64,000 bases of DNA, from contig NC_133769.1 in NCBI RefSeq assembly GCF_003597395.2, positions 44,499,831 to 44,563,830 of the forward strand, read 5' to 3'. Position 1 is the stretch's first letter, and the number at the start of each line of letters is the position of its first letter. Below the pieces are notes generated by a model that made no database searches, was not told the DNA's origin, and saw only the letters and a list, made by a program, of their open reading frames with translations. The position numbers and the translations under genes are program-made. Positions 35,910 to 47,097 of the stretch are shown piece by piece. The stretch is from Chelonoidis abingdonii (taxonomy: Eukaryota; Chordata; Testudines; Testudinidae).

Positions 35910-36006
35910 ACATGTCAGGTTGGTCTTAATTTTGCTAATGAAGAAGAAGCTAAAAAATTCCGGAAAACAGTAACTGATTTGCTTGGACGACGGCAAAGAA
36001 AATCTG
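35910..36006 (+). CDS. WASL: WASL exon 4 (end of WH1 domain)
   Basis: This 97-nt exon is phase 0 at the start and phase 1 at the end. The acceptor is TTTCTTTCAG and the donor GTAAAT. It encodes TCQVGLNFANEEEAKKF and then RKTVTDLLGRRQRKS plus the first base of a Glu codon. This is the last strand and C-terminal helix of the WH1 domain, ending in the Arg/Lys-rich stretch before the linker. The split codon is completed by the microexon at 47411, about 11.4 kb downstream across the DIRS-bearing intron. Confidence 0.97.
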
Positions 36007-36579
36007 GTAAATATCCAATTTAATGCCTCATTAAATTGAGGCTAGGCTAGAGGTGTAGGGGGGATTAGCTGATACTTCTATATCTGAAAGCTGTATAAGA
36101 ACTTAGTGAAACTAATGTCTGAATATGGCACTGTGTAAGCTTATTTCATGTGTGATATAGAAAAATATACAGTACAAATTTCCTGAAGTAATACAAAAAT
36201 TGGTTCATCTTAAAGTCTCTTTGCAATTTGAGGCTCCGCTAATATGTGGTATTTGAAAGCACAGACGGGAGGGGGTAAAGCAAGCTTACTTTGAACTGGA
36301 AATCTTTACATAAGTTGTAGACAATTTAAACTAACCAGCCATTCAGCTCTGGGGTTCTCTTAACTAACTCTGTTTAAATTTGGCCCAAATGATTAGTAAC
36401 TGAAATCTCTTACTATCTGGTATGTCCAGTAGTCCATGTGAAATTGACTATTGGTATCAATCCAGTTATTTGTGGAGAAATGTCTTATTCACAATTGGTA
36501 AGGCTACCTATGTGTTATGGCATGAAAAAATCACAGAAAATGATACTTTTTTTTTCTTGTTTGAGTTTTTTCTATGTCC

Positions 36580-36850
36580 GTGTCTCACCCTGCAGTGGGG
36601 GCTTCTGCAACTCCTGTGTTCTTAGGGGCTGGCCCCCTGCTCCAGGTGTTTGTTGTCTTAGAGCACCAGGTCACAGCACTGCTCAAATATGGCCCAGTCA
36701 TCCCTCCCACTGTGGCGGAGGGTTGGGTGAGTGAAACTTGGAGGGTGCTGCAACCCCCCATGCACCTGGTTACAACACCCAGAGCAGAGTGCTAGGTCCG
36801 GCCCCAAGGGACACTGGAGCCAAGTTTAGGGTTGTGGCTCCAGAGGTAGA
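36580..36850. other. GC-richer block in intron 4, unclassified
   Basis: Open in several frames because of composition (for example 36574-36795 +). I recognise no protein. It is probably part of an interspersed repeat ending near the A-run at 36967-36985. Confidence 0.4.
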
Positions 36851-37054
36851 TGGTGCTGCTGCAAATAATTGATGTCCCCCTGATGATGCAAAGAGGATAT
36901 TTATCAAAAATCATGTGGCAGTCAAGTGACTTAATAAATTTACTATGACTGTGCCATTATTTTTGATTTAAAAAAAAAAAAAAAAACTGACACATCTGCT
37001 GCCCTAACAATTGGTAATCAAACCAGAGGCCAAAACCTGAATACATTTAGAGGC

Positions 37055-37155
37055 TACGGGCCTGATCCTGCAATGCATTCCCTATTGAATTCTGTTCTTC
37101 ATTGGGGCCCCATGCAGGCAGAGCTCACTGCAGGATTGGAGCCTACATTTCTTTG
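37055..37155. repeat. Palindromic amniote repeat
   Basis: GGGCCTGATCCTGCAATGCA at the left mirrors CACTGCAGGATTGGAGCC at the right. Related ends flank the DIRS at 41510 and 47105. Confidence 0.6.
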
Positions 37156-37524
37156 GGTGGGATTCCCTAAATTGTGTAGTTTCCTAAGTCTGGGTTTAAG
37201 CATTAAATCTGTTTTAGGCTGTGTTGCAATTAACAAAACTCCCACCAAACTCCGTAGGCGTCTAAACTCGGCACCTGAATTTTCAGAGTAAAAGTTTCCT
37301 AAACATTTAAGTTTCTGCCTCTGGGTATACACACTGCTGCCTCGCTGTAGGTGTCTGGGTACCTTCTCCCATCTCAGCCCCAGCAAGATTCACAAACTAG
37401 AGAAAGATAGGTGGTTGGATACCAGTCTTGCATGCATGCCTGCTCCAGTAGCTGTGCTCAGAAGTCACCTACCAGATTCGATTCCATTCAGAATCTGACT
37501 GGAGGAGATGGTGGAGGTGCCCTT

Positions 37525-37720
37525 TATAACTTTTGTGGCTAGAACACTCACCTAGGATATGGGAGACGAGACCCAGGTTCAATCCCCCTCTGTCTGAGGG
37601 GGAGAGGATTTGAACAGGGATCCCCATATTTCTCAGAATTAGAGCTCAATGATTAGAGCAATGGGATAGTCTGATGTGAGACTGCTTCAGTCTCTCCTGT
37701 TCAAGTTGTTCCACTTCAGA
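37525..37720. repeat. tRNA-like palindromic repeat
   Basis: TGGCTAGAACACTCACCTAG, GACCCAGGTTCAATCCCCCT and then GAGGATTTGAACAGGGATCC give tRNA-like blocks in opposite orientations, as at 1186-1315. It is not a functional tRNA: no acceptor stem closes. Confidence 0.55.
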
Positions 37721-37724
37721 TAAA

Positions 37725-40700
37725 TAGTCACTGAATCAAGGGGTCTGGACCCTGCATCTACCACCATGCTCCAGAGTCATTCCATAGCTTTTGCATTTGC
37801 ATGTGCCTAATGACTCTTTATTTTATTTATGATTAATAATAAAATAGTCAATGAGCTAACGGTGATAAAGTGGGCACCACCATCACCTCCTGTTTTGTAT
37901 GAAGTAAGGCAGGCACCTAATTCCTTCTCACAACACACACCTTGGTGCCTTTGCCTCCTGACTCCAGGAGAGAGGTTCCCGGCAGTGAATCACTGGTAGA
38001 AATAGGCACTTATCACCAAGAGAGAATAGAGACTTAGGACACACCGATTTCATTGGCATCTCCCATTGCTAGCTTAGGTGGCCCCCCACCAACCATGCTG
38101 GCTTTTGTGGATCACTGTCTGTAGTGCCTGTCTCAAATCATTCATTTTATAGGAAGCCAACGTGCATAACTAAGGCTTTAAACTGCAGTGTTGTTCCTGT
38201 GATTATTTAGGCACTTAAATGTTAGGCATTGTGACACTTGACATCACAATACTTTGTGAATGTCTAGAGTTAGAACATATTAGTGGGAATGGTGCCTTGC
38301 TTTAACTATTCATTGGGTAGATATGTTCTCCAAAGCTATAAGCCTTGCAACTTTCACAAACCCAAAGTTTCACTTTCATAAAGATACTACTACAAGTAAA
38401 GCAACATTTTAAAACTCTAAAAGCTTTTATTCATATATGGCTGCAGAGCAGACTTCTCCATGATGTTGGCCATGGTAAACTTTCTTCAAAAATACAGGAG
38501 AAAGATGATTATTAAAACTAGCATTATTTTTATTATAGTATTTCTTTCATGTAAAGACACTTTTATTTTAGTACACAATATAAGCACACCGTTATTAACC
38601 TGTACTGCTTTGTGTTCTTAAACTTTGTTTTATGCACCGTAGTAACATTGACTTATTCATGTTTTTTGTAAAGTTTCTCTGTTTTAATTAAAAAGGCTAC
38701 ATAATCAACAGCTACTTAATTATATCGTTTTCAGTTGATTGCTGTTCTCCTTTTTAATTAATTTCTAGGGTTTTTTTCCTTTCATGTTCAAAACTTGTGA
38801 AGTTCTCTGATCAAGCCACCAGATGGAGTTCTGAATTTATATACCTCAGACACGATTTTATCTAATTTTGGGTGTTTGAATTAATAGCTATTATATTTCT
38901 CACTTATCTAAAGACTACACAAGTATAGCTTGATTAGTAAATTGATATGCTTACATAATGCTTCTGATGACTCTCCCTTGTTTCATCAGATGTAGAAATA
39001 ATGTATACTAATACTTTTAGTGCTGTCTCTGCACATGGTATTAGAATAGTCATAAAAATCGAGTGGTCTTGGTAACGGATGATACTCTAGACTTCCCAGG
39101 AATTACTTTTGATAATGCCAAACATTGGAATGTTAATCTTTTTCTGCTTTTTACAAGAATCCTATCACTCTAGTATATCTCTCAGAATAAACTTCACCTG
39201 GAACAGGTGCCACCTGACATATTGGCAAGTGGTCACACTGCCAAAATACTTCTGGCAGGCTCTGACTAGCCCGCAAGACTACTAGAAAAGTTTCCAGTTG
39301 TCCCTTGAGGCTTTTCATCATTGGAAGACAGTGCGCAAAACAATTCTATGCTCTTTTGAACTAGCCTCTTGGAGCTGAGGCTCGCACATAGAATTTGTAC
39401 TTGCACTTTCTCGTTTTCTGCAAGCCTCTTCCTACTAGAAGTGCTGGGATGTGATAAGGACGCTGATTCTTTAACAGAGGTGCCCAGGAGCAGCAGCAAC
39501 AGCCACCCAGAGGTGCCCAGGAGCTCATCATCTAGCAAGGCTAAAATAGATATTTGGAAGACAGGAAAAAGAGGGGAGACCCCTGGTGTTCCCTAAAAGG
39601 GAAATAACAGTGTGGAGGGGAGAGTGTAGCAGAATCGTCTGGTAGGTCTGAGTGCAGGTAAACAAAAAAAGGAGTATAGATTGACTGAGTAGTAAACAAG
39701 AGGAGAAAGAAATTGAGTTGGAGGAGGAATGGATGGATAGAAAGAGAATCTGGGTGAAGGAAGGAGAGAATTAAACAGGAGAGGTAGAATGGAGCGGAAA
39801 AAACACAAATTACTGAACATGTTCTGATTGGGTGATTGGAGGTTTTTGGTGGTGTATGGCTGTGACTGACTCCTAATCAAGCACAGGTGAGAACACTCAT
39901 AAAACAAAAGTTTTAAGCCCATGTAGCTAAATGGATAAAACAAAAGGAAATAGGGGCAAAGAGTCTTCACTGTATCTTCCACCTCTACACCCAAGCAGTA
40001 TTGGTTTGTGGAGTGTTAGAGAGAGATTTTTGTTCTCAAATGCTACAGATTTTGGCCGGGAAGGTAATTTAACCTTCTTGTAGACCTGCAGCCATGCCCT
40101 TTGCTTCTTGTCAGCCCCTTCTCTCTCTACCTCTCCTGAAAAGATATCCTTACCTGCCCTCACCTTAAATTCTGAAGGAACAGAACTAGAAGTCTTACAT
40201 TGGCTCCCAATTTAGATCTCTGAAGAGTCATCTTAAAAAACACCGGGCCATTTCTAGAGTAACAGCTGGCAGCTTTTCTTTGAACATCTAACTGCGGGAG
40301 GAAAGCTACCACTTCCCCCGCAATCCAATTGTTACTCACCAGAGCTTTTATGATCAGTTTCAGTTGTCTGACTGGAAAATAGGTAGCTCTGAAAGCTGTA
40401 ATTAGACACCCTGCTTTGAACAAGTTAGTCATCTTAAATCCATACTTAATCAAAAATGCTGAGTACATGCCACTTCAGTTGACTTCATTTGTAGTATGGG
40501 TGCTCAGTGCCTTTAACATCAAGGCTGCTTTCAGTTAGATGACTAATTTTAAACCAGAAACTTAAAGTTTAGCTGCTTGCTGCATTAGGAGGGATAATCA
40601 GGAAGCTAATATAGGTAAATAAAAACACACATCCGTTTGTGCAATAAAGTAAATCTAAATTAAACCTTCCCACTTTAATTCCAAAAAACAAATGAACTGA

Positions 40701-40945
40701 TCCCAAATATGTCTCTCACACAAGCATTTACAAACAGAGTGCATATGGGTGAAGAAGAGAATAATATTGCTGGAGGGAAAGCCATTTTAAATGGTATAGT
40801 TCAATATCACAGCTGACCCCTCTGGTTGCCAGTTAAAGCTGTAGGTTGGTGGCCAAGTTGGCCCTATTTGGCTTGTTCAGCTTTAGACCTATATGAAATA
40901 CTTGCAATTAAATTCTAATATTTCAGAATGTAATATTTTTTGCTT
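37725..40945. other. Intron 4 stretch, nothing recognised
   Basis: AT-rich with scattered open frames on the minus strand (39266-39538, 40160-40468) that show no domain. A purine-rich tract lies near 39690-39790. Confidence 0.45.
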
Positions 40946-40949
40946 CAGT

Positions 40950-41162
40950 GGGGGACAGTGTTTCTTAGTGGATAGAACATTGGACTGTGAGTTTGGGAGA
41001 CCTGCATTCTAACCCCCGCCAAGCCACTGGCCTGCTGGGTGACCTTGGGCAAGTTGTCACTTCTGTGCCTCAGTTTCCCCATCTGTAAAATTGGGGTGAT
41101 GCCTCCTTTATAAAGTGCTGTGAGATCTACTGATAAAAGCGCTATATAAGCACTTCAGATTG
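40950..41162 (+). repeat. MIR SINE, nearly full length
   Basis: Core order is intact: GTGGATAGAACATTGGACTG, GTGACCTTGGGCAAGTTGTC, TGCCTCAGTTTCCCCATCTG and AGCGCTATATAAGCAC. This is the conserved CORE-SINE common to amniotes. Confidence 0.9.
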
Positions 41163-41570
41163 TGAGTAGTTTCACCTAAATGACTAAAGTTGCATGGTGT
41201 CTGTTCAGAGGGGACTTTACAGAGCAGAGTGCATTCTCTTTAGAAGTTCTGTTTTAACAATCTTTGCATCAAACACATTTTTAAATTTTTCATTTGAAAG
41301 CTAACATTATGTGAACACGTCACTGTACAAAATGTTAAGGCCTCAAATTGGTCTTAATCAAATTTTCAGTTGGGGAAAAAGGTAGCTAGTTCCGCACAGT
41401 CTTACTCAGTGTAAACTGTTCAAACTGCTAATTCTTTCCTAATGTGGGTTTTATAGTTCTGTAACTTCTAATTTTGCTGTGATGATTAGGCTGTCTGTGG
41501 CATATAATCTAAGGCCCTGACTCTCCAAAGACTAAGCATATGCTTCGCTGTAAGCATGAGAAGTCTCAAT

Positions 41571-41743
41571 TCTTCTTCGAGTGCTTGCTCATATCCATTC
41601 CAGTTAGGTGTGTGCGCGCCGCGTGCACGTTCGTCGGAAGATTTTTACCCTAGCAACACTCGGTGGGTCGGCAGGGCGCCCCCTGGAGTGGCACCGCTAT
41701 GGTGCCGGATATATACCCCTGCCGACCCAGCCGCCCTTCAGTT
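41571..41743 (+). repeat. DIRS left inverted terminal repeat
   Basis: It reads TCTTCTTCGAGTGCTTGCTC, ATATCCATTCCAGTTAGGTG, then GCGCGCCGCGTGCACGTTCG and GGTGGGTCGGCAGGGCG. The reverse complement of 46883-47061 repeats it over about 160 bp with few differences, including a few indels near the CCCCCTGGAG block. The right copy extends about 35 bp further outward, as usual in DIRS elements. Confidence 0.92.
41708..41715 (+). promoter_or_regulatory. TATA-like box in left ITR
   Basis: GATATATA lies about 135 bp inside the left end. The matching place in the right repeat is changed to GATATTAA on the complementary strand. DIRS elements use the left terminal repeat as promoter, so this is a plausible promoter TATA; function is inferred. 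Confidence 0.5.
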
Positions 41744-42211
41744 CCTTCTACCGCCCGTGTCGGTTGTTGGAACAGTGGATGCAGCAGCTTAGCGACCTCA
41801 CCGCTTCCGCTAGCTACTCGTAGTTCTTGTGTTATAGTCATTGTTATATCCTTTAGTTGCATATTACTTATGCGTTTTTTTCTTAACTAGTCTAGTTAGT
41901 TTATAATAGTTGGCAGGGTTCGGGCAGTAGCCCCTTCCCGATAGTGCCGGGAACCCATGCCCGGCTTACCGGTTTCTTAGACTGTGCTTGGACACCTAGA
42001 CCGTTGCTTGACAGGAGACTCCACGACTATCGCTTGTTTAGGGTGCCTCGGGGACTGAATTCAACAGCTAAGTTGCCCAATTTGCAGGCGTTTAAGCCGA
42101 GAACAAAACGGAGCGCACTTTCATTTCCCCTCCACCTTCTGCAACGAGCGCAGGCTACTCGGCGAGACAGAAGCGCCTCCTCGCACCGACCCCTCCGGGC
42201 ATGGCCATTAC

Positions 42212-42910
42212 TTGCACCGAGTCGGACTCGCACCGTCTCCCTCATCTCTGAGGCGTTGCGGAAAGCCACGCTCTTCTGCCAGTGCTGACAGCTCCGCGGC
42301 ACGCGCCTGGGTTGACTCGACCCGGCTCCTGCTTGCTTCTTGTGCCAACTGCACCGCCAGCCAGAGACTCATTTCAGTTGGATCGCCTGGCACCACACCT
42401 GCAGAGACGCTGAGGACACCGCCACTGTTGATTCCGGTCCCGCTGGCCGTTGATTCCAGTGCCTGCCTGCTCCGTGGCATATCGCCGTGGTTGAGCCCTG
42501 CTCCTGCTGTTCCGTGCCAACTGCACCGCAGCCAGAGAGCTTGTCTAGTCGGATCACCCGGCAACGACACCTGTGCGAGCCACCGACAAACTAGCGACGC
42601 GGCACCGTCGCTCCGGTCCGCAAGGGCCGTCGATCCAGTGCCTGGCGCTCCCGCGCTACGCGCGTGGTTGAGCCTCCTGCTCCTGTTCTTCCGTGCCAAT
42701 CGGCCAACTGCAGCCAGGGAGCTCATCGTAAGTTCGGATTGCCCGCTCCGACAAGCATGCCGCAGCACAAACAAACGTCGGCACCGTTCGATCCGGTCCA
42801 TAAAGGGCCGTCGATCCAGTGCCTGCCTGCTGGCCTCGGCGCCACACGTGTCGAGCTCCCCTGCCTCTTCTTCCCGTGCGACAGCACCGCAGACAGAGAG
42901 CTCTGTCTAA
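42212..42910 (+). pseudogene. DIRS ORF1 (gag-like) fragment
   Basis: A 232-codon open frame, rich in Ser, Ala, Arg and Pro, overlaps most of the tandem array. Such low-complexity basic proteins fill the ORF1 position in DIRS elements. Homologous units appear in shifted frames, so the original frame is broken. No conserved domain is visible, and assignment rests on position between the left ITR and RT. Confidence 0.5.
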
Positions 42911-43140
42911 GCCAGATCGCACCGGCAGCCGTACACCTGCTGATGGGCACTGGCGAATCAAGCACTGTCGATCCCGGTCCCACAAGGGCCGTAGAATCCT
43001 GTGCCTGACAGCTCCCTGGTACGCCTGTTGGTCGAGCTTACTGTTCCTCCACGCGAGGACAAATTTCCAACGGCGAGGGATCTCATGCCCTGACAGAGTT
43101 TTCTGCCTGACATCCGCACCGTTGGTGTGGGTATTGTCTC
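42283..43140 (+). repeat. ~180-bp tandem repeat, five copies, inside DIRS ORF1
   Basis: Units begin at 42283, 42460, 42639, 42820 and 43002 (spacing 177, 179, 181, 182). Each starts TGC(C)TG followed by a TGG(T)TGA/TCGAGC block, a 'ttccgtgcc' block, CAGCCAGAGAGCT-like sequence and ends near GGGCCGTCGATCCAG. The 180-bp period equals 60 codons, so the array would encode a repeated 60-residue module. The last copy is shortened and diverged. Confidence 0.85.
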
Positions 43141-44563
43141 TGGCAAGCCACCTTGAATAAGGACCATCCTCTGTTCAGCGCAGCAGAGTGGCAACCTGTT
43201 CAATGATCATAGGTCCTACCTGCAGACGCCCCACGTCGTGTCGGGCTCCCACTCCCACCCTCTTTACAATCCCGATGCTGTTCTCCTCGGCACGGTTCGC
43301 ACTCGCGCGCAACAGGTCGTGTCACCGTTCACCGACTCCGATATATCTCGGCACCCGTTCGTGCTCTCCAGCAACTGCCTATTGGGCAACTGTGGCTACC
43401 GGAGCCGCTCCCAACCTCGAATCTCGTTCGACCCGGCACCGCTCTGGTCTCAGGTCCGGATCCGTTCCGGGTACCACTGCGCCTTCCGGTACCGGTCCAG
43501 GTGCCGAGTTGGGCAAGTGCTGGTAGAGTCAGGACTCTGCCCGTGGTTTTTCAGGCACCTCCATGGCCATTCCGGGCACGCATCAGTGTCTTCCCACCGG
43601 ACAGCTTTATGCTCAGGACCGCGATTCAGTTGTCCTACCACAACTTGAGAGCCCATCAGGACCTCCTATGGAAGGTAGCACTCAATGTGGACCTCCAGGC
43701 AAGAGGTCCCGGAGGTAGGGGACCGGTAGTGCACATCCTATCGGCGGTTGCCCCACTAGAGGGCCCGACCTGTTTATTCGGACCATCCAGGCGAATGCCG
43801 ATGCTCTATGGAGGGTACAACTACTTGTCTGTCCATCTCCTTCCCTGCTCACTAGTCATTCATTGGTTGAGAAAAAGGGAACGCATGGCCAACAGGCCGC
43901 CACCCCCCCCGAAATCGAAGGGGCTAGGCAAATGACCCTACTCGGCCGCAGGTGCATTCTGCAAGGCCTTATAGCCCTGCGTGGCAATCAATAAGCCCTG
44001 CTTAGCCCCTATAATCATAACACCTGGAATTACGGTGGATAAAGTTATGGAGCTCTCCATCAAGTTCCCGCCAAGAATTCATTGCCCTCTGGAGGAAGAG
44101 AAAAGGCGGCCAGAGCTTCTCTCCAGGCCTCGTTACATGAGGAGCATCTCCTGGCTTCAGGTTTCAAACTCCGGCCTGTCACGACTTACCATTGTGGTAA
44201 AGGCCTCTTTGCGGGGAAATCAACCCCAGGCTGAAAAACCTGAAGGGCAACAGGGTCCTAATGTACTCTCTCTGGGCGTGCGTACGCCGACGACCATCTG
44301 CAGGCCTTTCCATCCCCAGCCACACGGCCAACACTCTGTTGCCTAGCCAGATAGAACTTTCAAAGGTGCGTCCGAGGGCTGCATGACTGGTTACGAGCGG
44401 GATTCCACTTCCTACTGCCTCTTGGCATGATCCCAGTTAACTTCAGTTCGCTGTTCCCTACACATGTGGAGAGTGAGTACCACCTCCACTTTGTTCAACC
44501 CTGTCCCTCTCAGGGACTCCTCTCGGGCGCAATTCCTCTTACACGAGGTGCACACGCTGATGG

Positions 44564-45610
44564 ATGAACGGGCACTTACTTCTCTTATTCCGTAATCCCG
44601 ACTTGTATGGAGGTCTCAGACCTATCGTAGACCTACGAGGACTAAACCAGTTTATGATAAGGTTGAAGTTCCACATGGTAATCCCTGGGAACCATTATCC
44701 TGTCCTTAGATCCTGGAGACTGGTATGCCACCTCGATATGAAAGATGCGTACTTTCACATTGCATCCTCCTCGCACAGGAGATACCTCCACTTTCTAGCC
44801 AACCATCGGTACTTCAGTTTACGATCCTGCTGTTTGGCCTTTTCTACAGCCCCGCAGGCATTAACCTAGTGTGTGGCCGTAGTCGCCAACCCACCTCCGC
44901 CGACCTTGGATGTGCATTTTCTGCATCTGGACGATTGGCTTATCTGAGGATACTCCACGACGCAAGTCACTCAGCGTGTGGGCATCGTTAGGACCAAATT
45001 CACATGTCTAGTCGCTGGATGATCACTATGGAAACATCCACTCTGGTTCCCACGCAGAGGTTAGAACTTCCTAGGGCTATCCTGGACTCGAGCTAGCCGG
45101 ATTTGCTTACCACAGCCACGGTTTCAGGCGATGGCACCGATCATCCGAGGTCTGCAAACTTTCCCGATGACCTTGGCTTGCCCTTGTCTGGGTCTCCTGG
45201 GTTCCATGGCTGCCTGCAGTTTGTAACAAACACGCTACGCTCTACCTCTGTCTTCTCCAGGTTTGGCTCAAATTGGCGTACCGCCGGGACAGGGCCCAAT
45301 GGTCATGATAGTCACCATTCCCTCGAGCACTCTAGGCTCCCTACACTGTGGCTAACTCCCTCCCTGGTGTGGGTAAGGATGCCGCTCTATCCGCCACAGC
45401 CCTCACTGTCCCTGACGACGGATACGTCATCTCTCGACTCAGGTGCTCACCTAACAGTAACGGGGTTCCAGCAGCAGCTGCGAGGCAGTGGCGTCTCAGT
45501 GTACAGCCAGCACAACGGCCATGTCCTACATAAACAACCTGGGAGGGACATGGTCCTCCTCCTTTTGTCAGGAGGCCATCCGTCTCTGGGACCTTTGCAT
45601 TAGCCAACGT
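44564..45610 (+). pseudogene. DIRS reverse transcriptase and RNase H remnant
   Basis: The frame from 44564 contains GGLRPIVDLRGLNQFM (from 44609) and HLDMKDAYFHIA (from 44729), the RT motifs A and B of DIRS. After a frame change the catalytic box reads HLDDW at 44924-44938; the two Asp are kept and the preceding residue is His where I expect Tyr. RNase H traces include SLSLTTDTSSLDSGAHL (about 45400-45455) and an N-N-L-G-G-type segment near 45525. At least two frameshifts and a stop (around 44868 and 45600) break it. Confidence 0.85.
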
Positions 45611-46079
45611 CGAAAAAATCTGGTAGCATCTTTTTCCTCGGTGCTTTGACTCAGCAGGCCTTTCCTGTCTCATGATGCTCGCCCTGCCTGATGTCATGCA
45701 TTCTGTTGCCAGCGCAGTGGGGATTTTTCCCACATATGTGGCCTGTTCGCTTACCACGAGAACGCGGAATGACGAGGTTCTTGCTCCTCGCAAGGTCTCT
45801 CTCCGGCCGATCTCGGACGCTGTCCTCATGCCATGGAAGGGCCAATGCCCTTTATGCCTTCCACCGTTTCCCCGGCTCATTGGGTCCTGCTTCAGATTCG
45901 CAGGGGCAGGGCGTGGGCAGGGCCAGCGGTGTCATCGCCAAGGGTACACTTGGCAGCCATCTCTACCTTCCTTCCAGGCTAAGGTGTCGTTCTGTGTTCT
46001 CATACTCTATGGTTTTTGTGAGGTTCCTCCAGGGCTTGCAGCGCATACAACCTTAGGTACGCGCCCAGCCCAACCTGGG

Positions 46080-46735
46080 ACCTCAACCTGGGTCTAACCA
46101 GACTTATGTCTCTTCCATCGACCCATTAGCGACCTGCTCGCTGTTACCTGTCTTGGAAGACAGCTTTCCTAGTAGCCGTTACGTCGGCCAGACGAGTCTT
46201 CGAGTTCAGGGCTCTTATGGTGGTTCTGCCATACATTCTGTTCACAAACCAGGTGCAGTTAGAACTACACCTGGCTTTCCTCCCTAAGGTGGTTCGGCCT
46301 TTCATGTTCACACACACTCAACGCGATGGGGGACAACAATTGCACCCTGGACGTCTGTGGAGCGCTCGCATTTATGTCGAGCGGACAAAACCGTTTTGTA
46401 ACTCGCCCCAACTCTCGGTCGCAGTAGCTGCCGAAGGAAGGACCTACTGTTTCTCTCAGAGGAATCTCATCTTGGGTGCTGCTGTGCACCCGCCCTTGTT
46501 ATGATTTGGCTCACCATTTCCCCAAGCCACATCACCATGCGTTCTACCAGGGCTCAGGCTTCATCTGCCGCCTTACTATCTGTGTACCTACCCATGAGAA
46601 TCTATCGCGCAGTTCCATGGTCCTCGGTCCACATCCTTGCTTTGCATTATGCTCTGGTTCAACAGCCACGGGATACTGCAGCCTTGGCTCAGCAGTTTGC
46701 ATTTTGCAGTATCTCACTCCGACCCCACCGCTTAG
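46080..46735 (+). pseudogene. DIRS tyrosine recombinase remnant
   Basis: WKTAFLVAVTSARRVFEFRA starts at 46154 and carries the first catalytic Arg (46190-46195). LHLAFLPKVVRPFMF and YVERTKPF follow in the 46217 frame. The C-terminal part in the 46501 frame reads SPSHITMRSTRAQASSAAL and later IYRAVPWSSVHILALHYALV. The nucleophile Tyr (46648-46650) and second Arg are kept. The His expected at the H-x-x-R position is Arg here (46540-46542). One frameshift and a stop separate the halves. Confidence 0.83.
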
Positions 46736-46751
46736 GTAAGGCTTGGGAATC

Positions 46752-46852
46752 ACCTAACTGGAATGGATGATGAGCAAGCACTCGAAGAAGAAAAGACGGT
46801 TACTTCACCTTTGGAACTGTTGTTCTTCGAGATGTTTGCTCATATCCATTCC
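46752..46852. repeat. DIRS internal complementary region (joined-end copy)
   Basis: GGAATGGATGATGAGCAAGC, ACTCGAAGAAGAAAAGACGG, TTACTTCACCTTTGGAACTG and TTGTTCTTCGAGATGTTTGC run in this order. The reverse complement equals the element's right end followed directly by its left end (...AAAGGTGAGTAACCGTCTTTT joined to CTTCTTCGAGTGCTTGCTCA). The same stretch is also partly self-complementary. This sets the outer boundaries of the element and is the DIRS signature for replication via a circular junction. Confidence 0.92.
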
Positions 46853-47097
46853 ACACCCGCCCTCCTTCCCCGCTGTCGGAGTAGCCGCAAGAAGGAACTG
46901 AAGGGCGGCTGGGTCGGCAGGGGTTAATATCCGGCACCATAGCGGCGCCACTCAGGGACGCCCTGCCGACCCACCGAGTGTTGCTAGGGTAAAAATCTTC
47001 CGACGAACGTGCACGCGGCGCGCACACACCTAACTGGAATGGATATGAGCAACACATCTCGAAGAACAACAGTTACAAAGGTGAGTAACCGTCTTTT
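46853..47097 (-). repeat. DIRS right inverted terminal repeat
   Basis: The reverse complement matches the left ITR. The outer end continues past the shared ATCTCGAAGAA into CAACAGTTACAAAGGTGAGT, then AACCGTCTTTT. The inner part (46853-46882) is GC-rich and lacks a strict match to the left copy. Confidence 0.9.
47077..47086 (+). promoter_or_regulatory. Consensus 5' splice-site motif in DIRS right end
   Basis: AAAG|GTGAGT is a near-perfect U1 donor, with GT at 47081-47082. The same motif is kept at the end of DIRS relic 1 (AAG|GTGAGT, 22536-22544). It could act as a cryptic donor within intron 4 just upstream of microexon 5. Use is inferred, not shown. Confidence 0.5.

Larger units (their letters stand above)
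41571..47097 (+). mobile_element. Structurally complete DIRS-like retrotransposon, 5.5 kb
   Basis: The element has inverted terminal repeats, an ORF1-like region with tandem repeats, RT and RNase H, tyrosine recombinase, then an internal complementary region before the right terminal repeat. This is the DIRS order, in which integration uses a tyrosine recombinase and no target duplication is made. None is seen here: left flank AAGTCTCAAT, right flank ATAAACGCTT. It is strongly GC- and CpG-rich relative to the surrounding intron, which suggests it is younger than the three DIRS relics. Coding parts are interrupted by frameshifts and stops, so this copy is not autonomous. It lies in intron 4 in the sense orientation and ends 313 bp before microexon 5. 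Confidence 0.93.

Noticed and set aside
41571..47097. Endogenous retrovirus or LTR element
   Set aside because: The ends are inverted, not direct, there is no target duplication, and a tyrosine recombinase and internal complementary region are present, which fits DIRS instead.
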